A stretch of DNA of 64,000 nt from Silvibacterium acidisoli (GTDB lineage: Bacteria > Acidobacteriota > Terriglobia > Terriglobales > Acidobacteriaceae): assembly GCA_022870745.1 (NCBI GenBank), contig CP085323.1, positions 5,295,901-5,359,900 of the forward strand, in the 5' to 3' direction. The translations under genes were made by a program, and so were the position numbers. A model generated the notes under the pieces. That model searched no databases. It saw nothing but the letters and a program-made list of their open reading frames with translations, and was not told where the DNA came from. Positions 43,807-53,269 of this stretch are shown here, one piece after another (the stretch's first letter is position 1; every line of letters begins with the position of its first letter).

Positions 43807-44256
43807 TTAGACCGGCGTATCAAGATGGAACGGCTGGTTGTACGGAACCGTCGAATAGCCCGCCGCCTTCCAGCCTTCGAGGCCGCCGCGCAGAAAGCGG
43901 ATCCGGGTCAGCTTCAGTTCCTTTGCTCGCTTCGCAATTTCGCGACTGGTCTCTTCGCTGGCGCAGGTGCAGTAGACAATCGAGTCCTCGTTCTGCGGAA
44001 TGAGGTACGGGTTTTCTTTGATCTCGCTGGGAGAGAGGCGTGTAGCTCCGGGGATAATCTCGGAATCGGCCAGCAGGTCGAGCGGCAGGCGCACGTCATA
44101 GAGCTTGACCGGGTGTTTCGCCTGAAGCATTTCGTGCAGTTCCTGCGCCGATACGCTCTGCTCTTCGTATTCAAGATGATGGCGACGGCGTGTAGCCTGC
44201 TTCCAGAAGTAAATGCCAACTGCACCGGCTGCTACCACTGCAATCTCTGCAATCAT
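43807..44256 (-). CDS. Membrane-anchored rhodanese-like protein
   Basis: A 149-residue protein with one N-terminal span (MIAEIAVVAAGAVGIYFW), then a single rhodanese domain. KLYDVRLPLDLLADSEIIPG and RLSPSEIKENPYLI lead to the active-site loop YCTCASEETS with its cysteine, and RFLRGGLEGWKAAGY closes the fold. Rhodaneses move sulfane sulfur by way of that cysteine; here the domain is tethered to the membrane. AAAGGGG lies upstream of the ATG. It sits between a secreted protein and a CPBP protease with no obvious link. Confidence 0.85.
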   Translation of the reverse strand: MIAEIAVVAAGAVGIYFWKQATRRRHHLEYEEQSVSAQELHEMLQAKHPVKLYDVRLPLDLLADSEIIPGATRLSPSEIKENPYLIPQNEDSIVYCTCASEETSREIAKRAKELKLTRIRFLRGGLEGWKAAGYSTVPYNQPFHLDTPV

Positions 44257-44334
44257 CCGGTTATCCCCTTTCGGCCCCGCACTGGGCCCTCTAACAAGAT
44301 CGATTCCCGTAAAGCAGAAAGGATTCAGCCGGAA

Positions 44335-45402
44335 TCAGCTCTCCTGCGGAGGCGTCTCTTCGACGGCTGGCGGAAGATGCGGTTCCGGCGCAACAGATGG
44401 AATCTCAGAGACCGGAGGAGGGGGAGCCACCACCGGGGCTGTGAGTCCGCTGATTTGTACGATCTGAGGAGGCGCTGGTGTTGCCGGGCCCATCGCCTGC
44501 TCGTGCTGACGCCGCGAAATTGCATCGATATCGACCGGCATGCCACCCGGCACGATGACCGGCTGCACGTAGCGGAACTTCAGGTCTTTAGTGGCCGAAA
44601 TCAGTACGAAGATCATTACGACGAGCACAATCGCCGCCAGCCAGCTGCCCTCCGGACCATAATCGGCGCCCGTCACCCACACCGGGCCGATGGCATTGCT
44701 GGCGATCACCGGCGAGAAGTTCAGGATGCCACTCACCGGCAACCCAAAAAGCATCGCCATACTGACATTCCAGGCGAAGTTGATCCCGAATCCGACCCAC
44801 AGCGCGCGGGTGCGGAGATACGCGATTGAAAACAGCCAGCCTTCGATCATGATGACGACCGAGCTGATGAAGGTGACTCCAGGATCGGGGATGTGGGACG
44901 CGGAATAGGCTGCCGAGAGAAAGAGCACAGCCACAACGGGATTCGTCGCCTCCAGCAAGCGCTGGAAGGGATAGCCGCGGAAAATAACTTCCTGCACCAG
45001 CGCGCCGGCAGCAAGAATCGCCAGGTCCAGGAAGATCAGCAGGAACTGGTGCCAGGAGGTGAAAAAGGTAACGATCAGTCCGCCGAAAAGCGCCACCGGC
45101 AGGACACAGGCGACGACACCGCTCCAGCCGATCGCCGAGCCCAGGGCGATCTCCTGTTTCCAGCCGGGACGGGCATCTAGACCCATCGCCTTAATCGGCT
45201 GCTTTTGCCGCTGGCCAAGATAGCCCATTGCACCAAAGCCGATGAGCAACAAAAAAAGCAGAATGACTTCATTGAGAAAGTCGAGCCAGTCGCCGGAACT
45301 CAGGCCGCTCGCGGCGCGAACGGCGATTTGCTTCGCGATCTCGTAGTACACGATGGCGGCGAGGAACCAGCCGAACGCCCGCAGGCGCGGGAAGGACTTC
45401 AA
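44335..45402 (-). CDS. CPBP-family intramembrane metalloprotease
   Basis: A 355-residue membrane protein with a TTG start preceded by GGAG. Hydrophobic helices run through the first 260 residues, with LVQEVIFRGYPFQRLL carrying the E-x3-R signature (one Glu in place of the usual pair), AYSASHIPD with its histidine, and GFGINFAWNVSMAM with the downstream asparagine. The soluble tail is proline-rich (PPQIVQISGLTAPVVAPPPP). Members include Rce1-like and bacteriocin-immunity proteases; the target here is unknown. The single Glu in the first motif is a point to check. Confidence 0.82.
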   Translation of the reverse strand: MKSFPRLRAFGWFLAAIVYYEIAKQIAVRAASGLSSGDWLDFLNEVILLFLLLIGFGAMGYLGQRQKQPIKAMGLDARPGWKQEIALGSAIGWSGVVACVLPVALFGGLIVTFFTSWHQFLLIFLDLAILAAGALVQEVIFRGYPFQRLLEATNPVVAVLFLSAAYSASHIPDPGVTFISSVVIMIEGWLFSIAYLRTRALWVGFGINFAWNVSMAMLFGLPVSGILNFSPVIASNAIGPVWVTGADYGPEGSWLAAIVLVVMIFVLISATKDLKFRYVQPVIVPGGMPVDIDAISRRQHEQAMGPATPAPPQIVQISGLTAPVVAPPPPVSEIPSVAPEPHLPPAVEETPPQES

Positions 45403-45485
45403 GCGCGCGCTCCGTCACGGCCGGGAGTAATGGAAAAAGATGACAAAGCTGCGGCGATCCTTCGATCCATAAACAAGATTGCGGC

Positions 45486-46322
45486 CTATTCTTCCGTGTA
45501 GAACTGGCCCATCGAGCGCAGTTTCTGATAGCGCTGGGCCAGCATGTCTTCCACGGAAAGCTGCTTCAACTCATTCAGATGCAGGTGCAGCCGTTCCGCC
45601 AGAATCCGGGCAGCCTCATCGGGGTTCTCGTGCGCGCCTTCGCCCGGCTCCGGAACGATGTCGTCGACACAGCCCAGTTCCTTGATGTCCTGTGCGGTCG
45701 CTTTCAAAGCGACTGCCGCCTGAATGCGCTTCGAGGCATCGCGCCACATGATCGAGGCACAGGCCTCGGGTGAGATGACCGAGTAAATTCCCTTTTCGAG
45801 AATCAGCACGCGATCTGCAACCGCCAGCGCCAGTGCTCCTCCGGAACCGCCTTCGCCGGTGACGACAGCCACCACCGGAACACGCAGCCGCGACATCTCC
45901 ATCAGGTTGCGGGCGATCGCTTCTGCCTGCCCGCGCTCTTCCGCGCCAAGGCCGGGGTTTGCGCCCATCAGGTCAATGAAGGTGAAGACCGGACGATTAA
46001 ACTTCTCGGCCAGCTTCATGGCGCGCAACGCCTTGCGATAGCCTTCGGGATCGGGCATGCCGAACTTGCGGAAGATCTTTTCCTTCGTCGTCCGGCCCTT
46101 GACGTTGCCGATCACCAGCACCTCTTCGCCGTCGAAGCGGGCCATGGCGCAGTACATTGCGGGATCGTCTCCGAAAGCACGATCGCCATGAATTTCACTC
46201 AGGTCGGTAAAGATCTTCTCGATGAAGCTCATGGGATCGGGCCTCTCGGGATGACGGGCTAGCTGGGTTTTGATCCACGCCGCAGGGGCGGAGGAGGCGG
46301 AAGCAGTAGCATGATCGGTCAT
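45486..46322 (-). CDS. accA: Acetyl-CoA carboxylase carboxyltransferase subunit alpha
   Basis: About 278 residues from the ATG at 46322 (a GTG at 46376 is in frame). The protein carries the alpha carboxyltransferase landmarks: GDRAFGDDPAMY, GRTTKEKIFRKFGMPDPEGY, RKALRAMKLAEKF, GLGAEERGQAEAIARNLMEM, VVTGEGGSGGALALAV and SVISPEACASIMWRDAS. It pairs with AccD to move the carboxyl group from biotin to acetyl-CoA, the first step of fatty-acid synthesis. Compared with E. coli AccA (319 residues) the N-terminal ~60-residue helical part is missing, beginning at the equivalent of QLARHPERP. TFIDLMGANPG differs from the usual TFIDTPGAYPG. No accD is nearby. Confidence 0.88.
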   Translation of the reverse strand: MTDHATASASSAPAAWIKTQLARHPERPDPMSFIEKIFTDLSEIHGDRAFGDDPAMYCAMARFDGEEVLVIGNVKGRTTKEKIFRKFGMPDPEGYRKALRAMKLAEKFNRPVFTFIDLMGANPGLGAEERGQAEAIARNLMEMSRLRVPVVAVVTGEGGSGGALALAVADRVLILEKGIYSVISPEACASIMWRDASKRIQAAVALKATAQDIKELGCVDDIVPEPGEGAHENPDEAARILAERLHLHLNELKQLSVEDMLAQRYQKLRSMGQFYTEE

Positions 46323-46506
46323 AAAGTCTTGGAAGCGAAAGCCTTTCCCCGTGCAGCAGTCGGGCCAGCGCCGCACTCTTGATTGTATGGATGACGGGGG
46401 TTGAATACAAACTCCGCGTCGAACCGGTTGAGCCCCAATTCCTCAAAATGCTGCACCACTGGCTGGAGCAGAGCCTTTTCGGCAAGAAATATCGTCTCTG
46501 CAACCA

Positions 46507-48180
46507 GTGTTCCGCTGCATGTGCTGTCTTTGCCCAACTCATTGTCGTCGCGCATTTGCGCTGTTCTGGCTGCTGCTCTTTTGCGGTGCATCCGCCTACG
46601 CGCAAGGCAGTGGCCCCGATACCGTCTGCCGCACATGCCATCAGGCCATTTACGATCGCTACGAATCGACCCCCATGTCGCACGCCAGCGGTCCGGCAAT
46701 CGAAGGACTGCTACCCGGCAGCTTCACCCACGCCGCGTCCGGTGTGAGCTATCGCATTTTCGAGCGTGACGGCAAAGCATGGCTCAGCTACAGGCGTGAT
46801 GACAGCAACCGGCAATTGCAGGGCGAGCAGGAGCTGAGCTGGTTTATCGGCTCCGGTAAACGAGGGCGCACCTATCTTTTCAGCCGCGAAGGCTACTGGT
46901 TCGAGAGCCCGGTGAACTGGTACACGAAGAAGCAGGTCTGGGACATGAACCCGAAGTCGATGGACGCGAAGGAGCTGCCCATGACCCTGCCCGTCGACTC
47001 CACCTGCCTGCACTGCCACGCCAGCGGAGCGCAGCCCTCATTGCCCGGCGCGCGTAACCATTTTGCGAATGACCCCTTTCAGCATGGAGGGGTCGGTTGC
47101 GAATCCTGCCACGGCGACACCACCGCCCATGTCGATTCGCACGGAACAGCACCGGTAGTGAACCCAGGCAAGCTCACGCCTTCGCGCCGCGACTCGGTTT
47201 GCCTGCAGTGTCATCTCGAAGGACAGGTTGCCGTGGATGAACCCGGCCGTTCCCTGCAGATGTTCCGGCCAGGAGACGAACTGGGCGAAGACGTGCGCTT
47301 CTTCGCAAACGCGAATGCCGCGGGCGCGAACAGCCGAGCCACCAGCCAGTGGGAGGCGCTGCTGCGCTCCGCCTGCAAACGGAAGAGCGGCGACGCGCTG
47401 ACCTGCACCAGCTGCCACGATCCGCATGGTTCACCCCGTCCCGAAGAGCGCGTCGCATACTATCGCGCGAAATGTGTGGCCTGCCATAGCGACGCTGCCT
47501 TCGTCGCGAGACATCATCCGGAACAGCAGGACTGCACAGCCTGCCACATGGCGCGCGTATCCACCAGCGACGTGGCCCACGAGCAAGTGACGGACCATCG
47601 AATTCCACGACATCCGAATGCCCCCGATGTGACATTTGCAACGGCAGAAGCGGAGAGGCTTGCTCTCATCGGCGGAGGAAAGGCGAGCGATCGCGATCTG
47701 GGGCTGGCCTACGCACAGCTTGCCCTAAGGGGCGATGCTGCCGCCGCGCAGCAGGCAATTCTCCTGCTGGATACAGCGGCAGGACACGGCAACAGCCAGC
47801 GGGATGCCGAGTTGCATACTCAGCTCGGACTGCTCTACCAGGAAGGCCACGACAACAAAGCCGCACAGCGCGAATACGAAGACGCACTCGCCGCGGATCC
47901 GGCCAGCAGCATCGCCGCGGGAAACCTTGCAATCCTCGAAGCAACGGAACACAACCTGCCGCGCGCACTGCAGCTATGGCGCAGAGTGCAGCAGGAGGAC
48001 CCCGCACAACTGGCAGCCGGTTTCAACCTCGCCATAGGCGAATGCATGGCCGGCAACCGTGACGCGGCGATGGAAGCCTTACAGCGATTGCTCCTCTTTT
48101 CACCCGATGAGGCAAAGGCACGGCAGTTCTTTGAGCAGCTTTCGGAGAATACACAAGCGTGCTCCGCCTCCCGGCACTGA
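46507..48180 (+). CDS. Seven-heme cytochrome c with TPR-like tail, exported
   Basis: A 557-residue protein. An export signal (AFALFWLLLFCGASAYAQG) is followed by seven CxxCH heme sites: CRTCH, CLHCH, CESCH, CLQCH, CTSCH, CVACH and CTACH, with distal histidines in between (e.g. HVDSHG, RHHPEQQ, HRIPRHP). The last ~180 residues form three or four TPR-like helix pairs (AELHTQLGLLYQEGHDNKAA, AAGNLAILEATEHNLPRALQ). This layout recalls DmsE/OmcA-like electron-transfer or 'cytochrome c554' proteins of soil acidobacteria. It would carry electrons in the periplasm, with the TPR part binding a partner. The start is GTG 46507 or ATG 46519; no good ribosome site decides it. It faces accA. Confidence 0.87.
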   Translation: MFRCMCCLCPTHCRRAFALFWLLLFCGASAYAQGSGPDTVCRTCHQAIYDRYESTPMSHASGPAIEGLLPGSFTHAASGVSYRIFERDGKAWLSYRRDDSNRQLQGEQELSWFIGSGKRGRTYLFSREGYWFESPVNWYTKKQVWDMNPKSMDAKELPMTLPVDSTCLHCHASGAQPSLPGARNHFANDPFQHGGVGCESCHGDTTAHVDSHGTAPVVNPGKLTPSRRDSVCLQCHLEGQVAVDEPGRSLQMFRPGDELGEDVRFFANANAAGANSRATSQWEALLRSACKRKSGDALTCTSCHDPHGSPRPEERVAYYRAKCVACHSDAAFVARHHPEQQDCTACHMARVSTSDVAHEQVTDHRIPRHPNAPDVTFATAEAERLALIGGGKASDRDLGLAYAQLALRGDAAAAQQAILLLDTAAGHGNSQRDAELHTQLGLLYQEGHDNKAAQREYEDALAADPASSIAAGNLAILEATEHNLPRALQLWRRVQQEDPAQLAAGFNLAIGECMAGNRDAAMEALQRLLLFSPDEAKARQFFEQLSENTQACSASRH

Positions 48181-48246
48181 ATCTCCTCGTTCATCCGGTT
48201 GCATTAAAATGGCGCCGGAGCTCATTCTGCTCGCGGAGCAAGCGTT

Positions 48247-49536
48247 ATGTCATTCTCCCGCCGGACCCTGCTGTCGCTTCCTGCCGCACTGCCACTGGTG
48301 AACCTTGTCGTTCCATCGCCCTCGGGCGACGACGGATACTTTCCTCCTCCGGATACAAAGGGCGGCTGGCGCACGTTGTCAACGCCGTCGGAGATCCGTA
48401 CGCGTGCAGGCATCGATAAGGCACGTCTCGATTCCGCCTTCGAATACACGAAGACCACCAGCCAGCACGGCGGCCTGCTTGTCGTGCGTCGTGGACATCT
48501 TATCTACGAGCGTTACTTTGGGCGTGGAGACCGCGATGCCAATCCGAACATGTACTCCATCGGCAAGATGTTCACCAGCGCCTGCTGCGGCATCATGCTC
48601 TCGGAGCACAAGGATCGATTCCCCGACGGGCTCGATACGAAGGTCTTTACCCAGGAGTTCCTGCCCTCGGCATTTCCGCTGAGCTATTCAAAGCAGGCTG
48701 ACATCCGTCTCGGCCACCTGCTGACCATGACCTCAGGCATTCAAAACGCGCATGGCGGAACGATTCCACCAGGCGGCCATCAGACAGCCATTGTGCACGG
48801 CCAGAACGTGAACCTGCCCTATTACGTCTCGACTGATCCTGCAGCTGATCAGCTACATTCACAGGATGGCAGCGCGATGCACGGAAAGATGTGGGCTGCG
48901 CCCGGACAAGGCTATCTCTACTCCCGCGATCCGCATGTGGCTTCGATCGTGCTGCGCGGCGTCGTTGGTATGGAATTACAGGCCTACATCGGGCAAAGAC
49001 TGGCCGATCCGATGGGCTGGGGACGCTGGGGCTACGCAACCCATACTGCGGAAGGCGTTATGCCGCACACACCGGGCGAGGGAGGCATCGCACTGCACTC
49101 AACCGATGCCCTGCGCTTCGCCTACATGCTGCTTCATGAAGGACGATGGAAGAACCGCCAGCTCATACCGCGCGACTATATCGGACTGATCCAAAAGCCT
49201 TCGCCATACAATCCCCACTCGCCCTTCAGCCTGCAGTTTGAAGTGAACACGGACGGGCATGTAGCGGGAGCACCACGCGACACCTTCTTCAAATCAGGAG
49301 CAGGCGGATTCGGCCTATACGTCATTCCATCGATGGACATGGTCGTCTACAAGATGTCGTCTCTGAACGAATCGACGTACGATCCATCAGCTACAGGCCT
49401 GCCGCTGACCTATTCACCTGACACATCGCGTGACGACTGGAAACCGCATCCGTTTAACCAGTTCGTTGACGGCCCAATCGAGGGTGATACCGGTGTGAGA
49501 AGAACCCTGGAAATGGTTGTTGCGGCGGTAGTTTGA
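48247..49536 (+). CDS. Serine hydrolase of the beta-lactamase/DD-peptidase (class C) fold
   Basis: A 429-residue protein with an export signal (SRRTLLSLPAALPLVNLVV). LLVVRRGHLIYERYFGRG leads to the active-site S-x-x-K, MYSIGKMFTSA (S104, K107). LGHLLTMTSGIQN follows, and YLYSRDPH stands where the Y-x-N tyrosine is expected. FFKSGAGGFGLYVIPSMDMV is the C-terminal strand with the HxG-like position replaced by SGAG. The group includes esterases and D-peptidases as well as beta-lactamases, so no substrate is claimed. It follows the cytochrome gene after 66 bases and ends against a shared terminator with dnaE. Confidence 0.85.
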   Translation: MSFSRRTLLSLPAALPLVNLVVPSPSGDDGYFPPPDTKGGWRTLSTPSEIRTRAGIDKARLDSAFEYTKTTSQHGGLLVVRRGHLIYERYFGRGDRDANPNMYSIGKMFTSACCGIMLSEHKDRFPDGLDTKVFTQEFLPSAFPLSYSKQADIRLGHLLTMTSGIQNAHGGTIPPGGHQTAIVHGQNVNLPYYVSTDPAADQLHSQDGSAMHGKMWAAPGQGYLYSRDPHVASIVLRGVVGMELQAYIGQRLADPMGWGRWGYATHTAEGVMPHTPGEGGIALHSTDALRFAYMLLHEGRWKNRQLIPRDYIGLIQKPSPYNPHSPFSLQFEVNTDGHVAGAPRDTFFKSGAGGFGLYVIPSMDMVVYKMSSLNESTYDPSATGLPLTYSPDTSRDDWKPHPFNQFVDGPIEGDTGVRRTLEMVVAAVV

Positions 49537-49545
49537 GGGGCGGGG

Positions 49546-49594
49546 ATCGGGGGTTAGAAGCGTCGGTCCAGTACGCCTATCCCTAACCCCTGAT
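49546..49594. terminator. Bidirectional terminator candidate between convergent genes
   Basis: atcgggggttag (49546-49557) pairs with 49583-49594 over 12 bp with one mismatch, in the 73-base gap where the serine-hydrolase gene (plus) and dnaE (minus) end against each other. The 25-base loop makes it less certain than the shorter hairpins. Confidence 0.5.
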
Positions 49595-49609
49595 TCATAA
49601 TCCCTGCTC

Positions 49610-52600
49610 TTAGTCCATCACCTGCACAGCACCGCGACCCAGCAGCAACTCCGTGCGATCGATGAACGCACGATCTGCGGCAATCGCAAAGCCGGAGGGC
49701 TCGAGCACCACGGCATATTCCCCGCGCTGCTCGATGTTCAGCATGAACTTGCCCGGACCCGGTGTATCCACGATCAACTGATGCAGTTCATTCATCGTGG
49801 CTTCGCTCACGCGTTCGAGCGGCACCTTGATGCGGATGTTCTTCGGCAGCTTCACCTTCACATCTTCGAGCGGAGTGATCGACGAAACCGAGATCTTCGG
49901 CGCTGCATCTTCTTCGGCGCGGATGTTGCCGCGAATCAGCACCGGCACCTCAATCTTCAGATTTTCTGCCAGCCGCTCGTAGTCCTTGGGAAAGCAGATG
50001 AGATCGATCTTGCCCATCGTGTCTTCGAGCGAAGCGGATGCATAAAGCTCGCCTGTGCGCTTTGACTTTGCCACCTTCAGACCGACAATCACGCCGGCGC
50101 AGGCTACGTCCGGCTCGGGAGCTTGCCCGCGGCGCATCGGTTGCGAGGACTGCTTCATTTCGAGCGCCGTCGCCGTATCGACGACACCCGGCAGATTACG
50201 CAGCTTCTCCGCATACTTGTCGAGCGGATGCCCGGATACGAAGAAGCCAAGCACTTCCTTCTCGCTCTGCAGGCGCGTGTTTTCGTCCCAGTCAGCGATG
50301 TTCGGTAAGGCATCGTGCTGCGCTGTAGCTGGATGGTCATCGAAGATGCCAAAGAGCCCGTGCTGGCCTGAAGCCAGATCGCGCTGCGCCTTCTGCGCCT
50401 GCTCGATGGCCTTATCGGCTGCGGCAATAAGCTGTGAGCGCCGGCCGAACGAATCGAGCGCCCCCGCCTTGATCAGCGACTCAAGCACGCGCTTGTTCAT
50501 CAGGCGCAAATCGACCTTTTCGCAGAACTCCCAATAGGAAGAGAACTTCTTGCCTTCGGTCGCGAGGTCATTGCGTGCAGCAATAATTGAATCGATCGCG
50601 TTGCGACCCACGTTCTTGATCGCAGTCAGCCCGAAGCGAATCACATTGCCGTTCGGCGTGAAGTCGGCATCGCTGAAGAGTACATCCGGCGGCTCGACCG
50701 AGATTTCCATCTCGCGGCATTCCTTGATGTACTTGACGACGTTCTCCGGCTTCGAGATTTCCGACGTCAGCAGAGCCGCCATGAACTCAATGGGATAGTG
50801 CGTCTTCAAATAAGCCGTCTGGTAAGCAAGAATCGCGTATGCCGCGGAGTGTGACTTGTTGAAGCCGTATCCCGCGAACTGCTCCATCAGGTCGAAGATC
50901 TTGGTGATCCTGTCCTTGGGGAAGTCACGCTCCGCCGCGCCCGACGTGAATCGATCGCGCTGCTTCGCCATCTCCTCGGGATTCTTCTTACCCATGGCGC
51001 GGCGCAGCAGGTCGGCTTCGCCGAGCGAGTAGCCGGCAAGCACGTTGGCGATCTGCATCACCTGTTCCTGGTAGACAATGACGCCGAGCGTTTCCTTGAG
51101 AATAGTTTCAAGCGGAGGCAGTTCGTACTCCACTTTACGGCGGCCCCACTTGCGCTCGATGAAGTCGTCAATCATACCGCCCTGGATCGGACCGGGACGA
51201 TAGAGCGCGTTGAGAGCGGTGAGATCTTCAACACAGGTCGGCTTATAGCGGCGAAGCACGTCGCGCATACCGCCCGATTCAAACTGGAAGACACCCGACG
51301 TCAACGCGCGGTGGAAGACCTTTTCGTAAGTCTCCTGGTCATCGAGCGGAATCGTCGCGAGATCCAGATCTTCGCCACGATTCTTCTTGATCATCGTCAG
51401 GCAATCGTGGATGACAGTCAGCGTGGTCAGCCCAAGGAAGTCCATCTTGAGCAGACCCATCTTTTCGACCGCCTTCATGTCGTAGGCGGTGACGATTTCT
51501 TCGTTCTTGCTGCGGCTGAGTGGAACGAGATCGGTCAGCGGACGCGGCGCGATCACGACACCGGCCGCGTGGACACCGGCTCCACGCACCAGGCCTTCAA
51601 GGTTCTTGGCCGTGTCGATCAGCTCCTTGATCTGCACATTGCCTTCATAGGCTTCCTGCAGCTGCGGCGAATCGACCAGCGCCTGGTCGATGGTCACGCC
51701 GATAGTTGCGGGGATCAGTTTGGCGATGCGGTCGACATCGCCGTACGGCATGTCGAGAGCGCGGCCTACGTCCTTGATGGCTGCCTTCGCAGCCATGGTG
51801 TTGAAGGTGATGATCTGCGCAACCTGTTCGCGTCCATACTTGCGGGTGACGTATTCGATCACCTCGCCGCGGCGGTTCATGTCGAAGTCGATATCGATAT
51901 CAGGCATCGAGACGCGTTCCGGGTTTAGAAAGCGTTCGAACAGAAGCACGTTCTGCAGCGGATCGATGTCGGTGATTTCCATGACGTAGGCGACGAGCGA
52001 TCCGGCAGCCGATCCACGGCCCGGTCCCACGGGAATGTCGTGTTCCTTCGCGTAGCGGATAAAGTCCCACACAATGAGGAAATAACCGGGGAACTTCATC
52101 TGCTTGATGATGCCGATTTCGCGCTCAAGGCGAGCCTCGTAATCGGCAACCGGGAAGCGCAGCAGGCCCTTGTCCTGCAAGTGGCGGATGGCAGTATCGA
52201 GACGTTTGCGGAAGCCCGCGCGGCAGACTTCCTCGAAGTAACTGTCGATGGTGTGGCCTTCCGGAACAGCAAACTCCGGGAAAGGATTATCGACCTTCGA
52301 TAGCTTCAGGTTGCAGCGCTCGGCAATCTCCATCGTGCGGCTCACAACCGATGGAGCATGGCGGAAGAGATGTGCCATTTCGTCCGACGACTTTACGTAG
52401 AACTGATCGGTCGCGAAACGGAAGCGCTTAGGGTCGTTGATCGATGCAGCCGTCTGCACGCAGAGCAGCACAGAGTGCGAATGGCTGTCTCCCGCGGCGA
52501 CGTAATGGCTGTCGTTGGTCGCCACCATTGGGATGTCGAGATCCTTCTCAAGCCTGAAAAGATTCTCGGCAATCTGGCGCTCTTCTTCGAGACCCTGGTC

Positions 52601-53125
52601 CTGGATCTCGAGATAGAAATTGCCCTTGCCGAAGATGTCTTCGTAGCCTTTGGCCGTGGCGCGCGCCTTATCGTAGTTGCCGGCCATCAGGTTGTCGCAA
52701 AGCTCGCCGGCCAGGCATCCTGAAAAGCCGATCAGCCCCGAAGCGTGGCGCTCCAGGTACTTCTTGCTCACGCGCGGCTTGCGATAGAAGCCATGCAGCG
52801 AAGCTTCCGAAGTCAGGCGAACAAGGTTGCGATATCCCTCTTCGTTCTCGGCCAGCACCAGGAAATGGTGATGGTCGTCACCCTGCGGATCGGCGCGATG
52901 ATCCTCGTTCTGGCAGACGTAGAGCTCGCAGCCAAGGATCGGCTTGATGCCCTGCTTCTTGGCCGCGTCAAAAAAGTGGACAGCTCCATACATGTTGCCG
53001 TGGTCAGTCATGGCGACCGAGGTCTGGCCTAGCTCTTTGACGTGCTTCATCAGGCGGTCGACTTCGCAGGCTCCGTCAAGCAGCGAATAGTCGGTATGGA
53101 CATGCAGGTGTGTGAATTCAGCCAT
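49610..53125 (-). CDS. dnaE: DNA polymerase III alpha subunit
   Basis: An 1171-residue replicative polymerase of normal length. PHP domain at the N-terminus (FTHLHVHTDYSLLDGACEVD, SVAMTDHGNMYGAVHF); palm with GPGRGSAAGSLVAYVMEITD and the catalytic aspartates in MPDIDIDFDMNRRGEVIEYV; thumb and fingers through FNKSHSAAYAILAYQTAYL; then the tandem helix-hairpin-helix/OB part (YASASLEDTMGKIDLICF, VPVLIRGNIRAEEDAAPKI). It elongates DNA within the Pol III holoenzyme. It is the alpha-only type (no N-terminal exonuclease as in PolC). It is a single gene facing away from kdpD, with 145 bases between them, and converges with the serine-hydrolase gene. Confidence 0.98.
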   Translation of the reverse strand: MAEFTHLHVHTDYSLLDGACEVDRLMKHVKELGQTSVAMTDHGNMYGAVHFFDAAKKQGIKPILGCELYVCQNEDHRADPQGDDHHHFLVLAENEEGYRNLVRLTSEASLHGFYRKPRVSKKYLERHASGLIGFSGCLAGELCDNLMAGNYDKARATAKGYEDIFGKGNFYLEIQDQGLEEERQIAENLFRLEKDLDIPMVATNDSHYVAAGDSHSHSVLLCVQTAASINDPKRFRFATDQFYVKSSDEMAHLFRHAPSVVSRTMEIAERCNLKLSKVDNPFPEFAVPEGHTIDSYFEEVCRAGFRKRLDTAIRHLQDKGLLRFPVADYEARLEREIGIIKQMKFPGYFLIVWDFIRYAKEHDIPVGPGRGSAAGSLVAYVMEITDIDPLQNVLLFERFLNPERVSMPDIDIDFDMNRRGEVIEYVTRKYGREQVAQIITFNTMAAKAAIKDVGRALDMPYGDVDRIAKLIPATIGVTIDQALVDSPQLQEAYEGNVQIKELIDTAKNLEGLVRGAGVHAAGVVIAPRPLTDLVPLSRSKNEEIVTAYDMKAVEKMGLLKMDFLGLTTLTVIHDCLTMIKKNRGEDLDLATIPLDDQETYEKVFHRALTSGVFQFESGGMRDVLRRYKPTCVEDLTALNALYRPGPIQGGMIDDFIERKWGRRKVEYELPPLETILKETLGVIVYQEQVMQIANVLAGYSLGEADLLRRAMGKKNPEEMAKQRDRFTSGAAERDFPKDRITKIFDLMEQFAGYGFNKSHSAAYAILAYQTAYLKTHYPIEFMAALLTSEISKPENVVKYIKECREMEISVEPPDVLFSDADFTPNGNVIRFGLTAIKNVGRNAIDSIIAARNDLATEGKKFSSYWEFCEKVDLRLMNKRVLESLIKAGALDSFGRRSQLIAAADKAIEQAQKAQRDLASGQHGLFGIFDDHPATAQHDALPNIADWDENTRLQSEKEVLGFFVSGHPLDKYAEKLRNLPGVVDTATALEMKQSSQPMRRGQAPEPDVACAGVIVGLKVAKSKRTGELYASASLEDTMGKIDLICFPKDYERLAENLKIEVPVLIRGNIRAEEDAAPKISVSSITPLEDVKVKLPKNIRIKVPLERVSEATMNELHQLIVDTPGPGKFMLNIEQRGEYAVVLEPSGFAIAADRAFIDRTELLLGRGAVQVMD

Positions 53126-53269
53126 GGGGATACTTCTATTTTATTCCTCCTGTAAAGATCACCTCCAGGCGAAGCAAAGGCGCAACATCTGAGGAAAACC
53201 CGGTACGAAATTGAACAGAAGGAATCAGAGCGCAGAGTCAGTAGGCGAGAACATAGCTATCCGAGGCCG

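Noticed and set aside
43792..44829. 345-codon plus-strand open frame
   Set aside because: Antisense to both the rhodanese and CPBP protease genes; biased Arg/His composition typical of a shadow frame.
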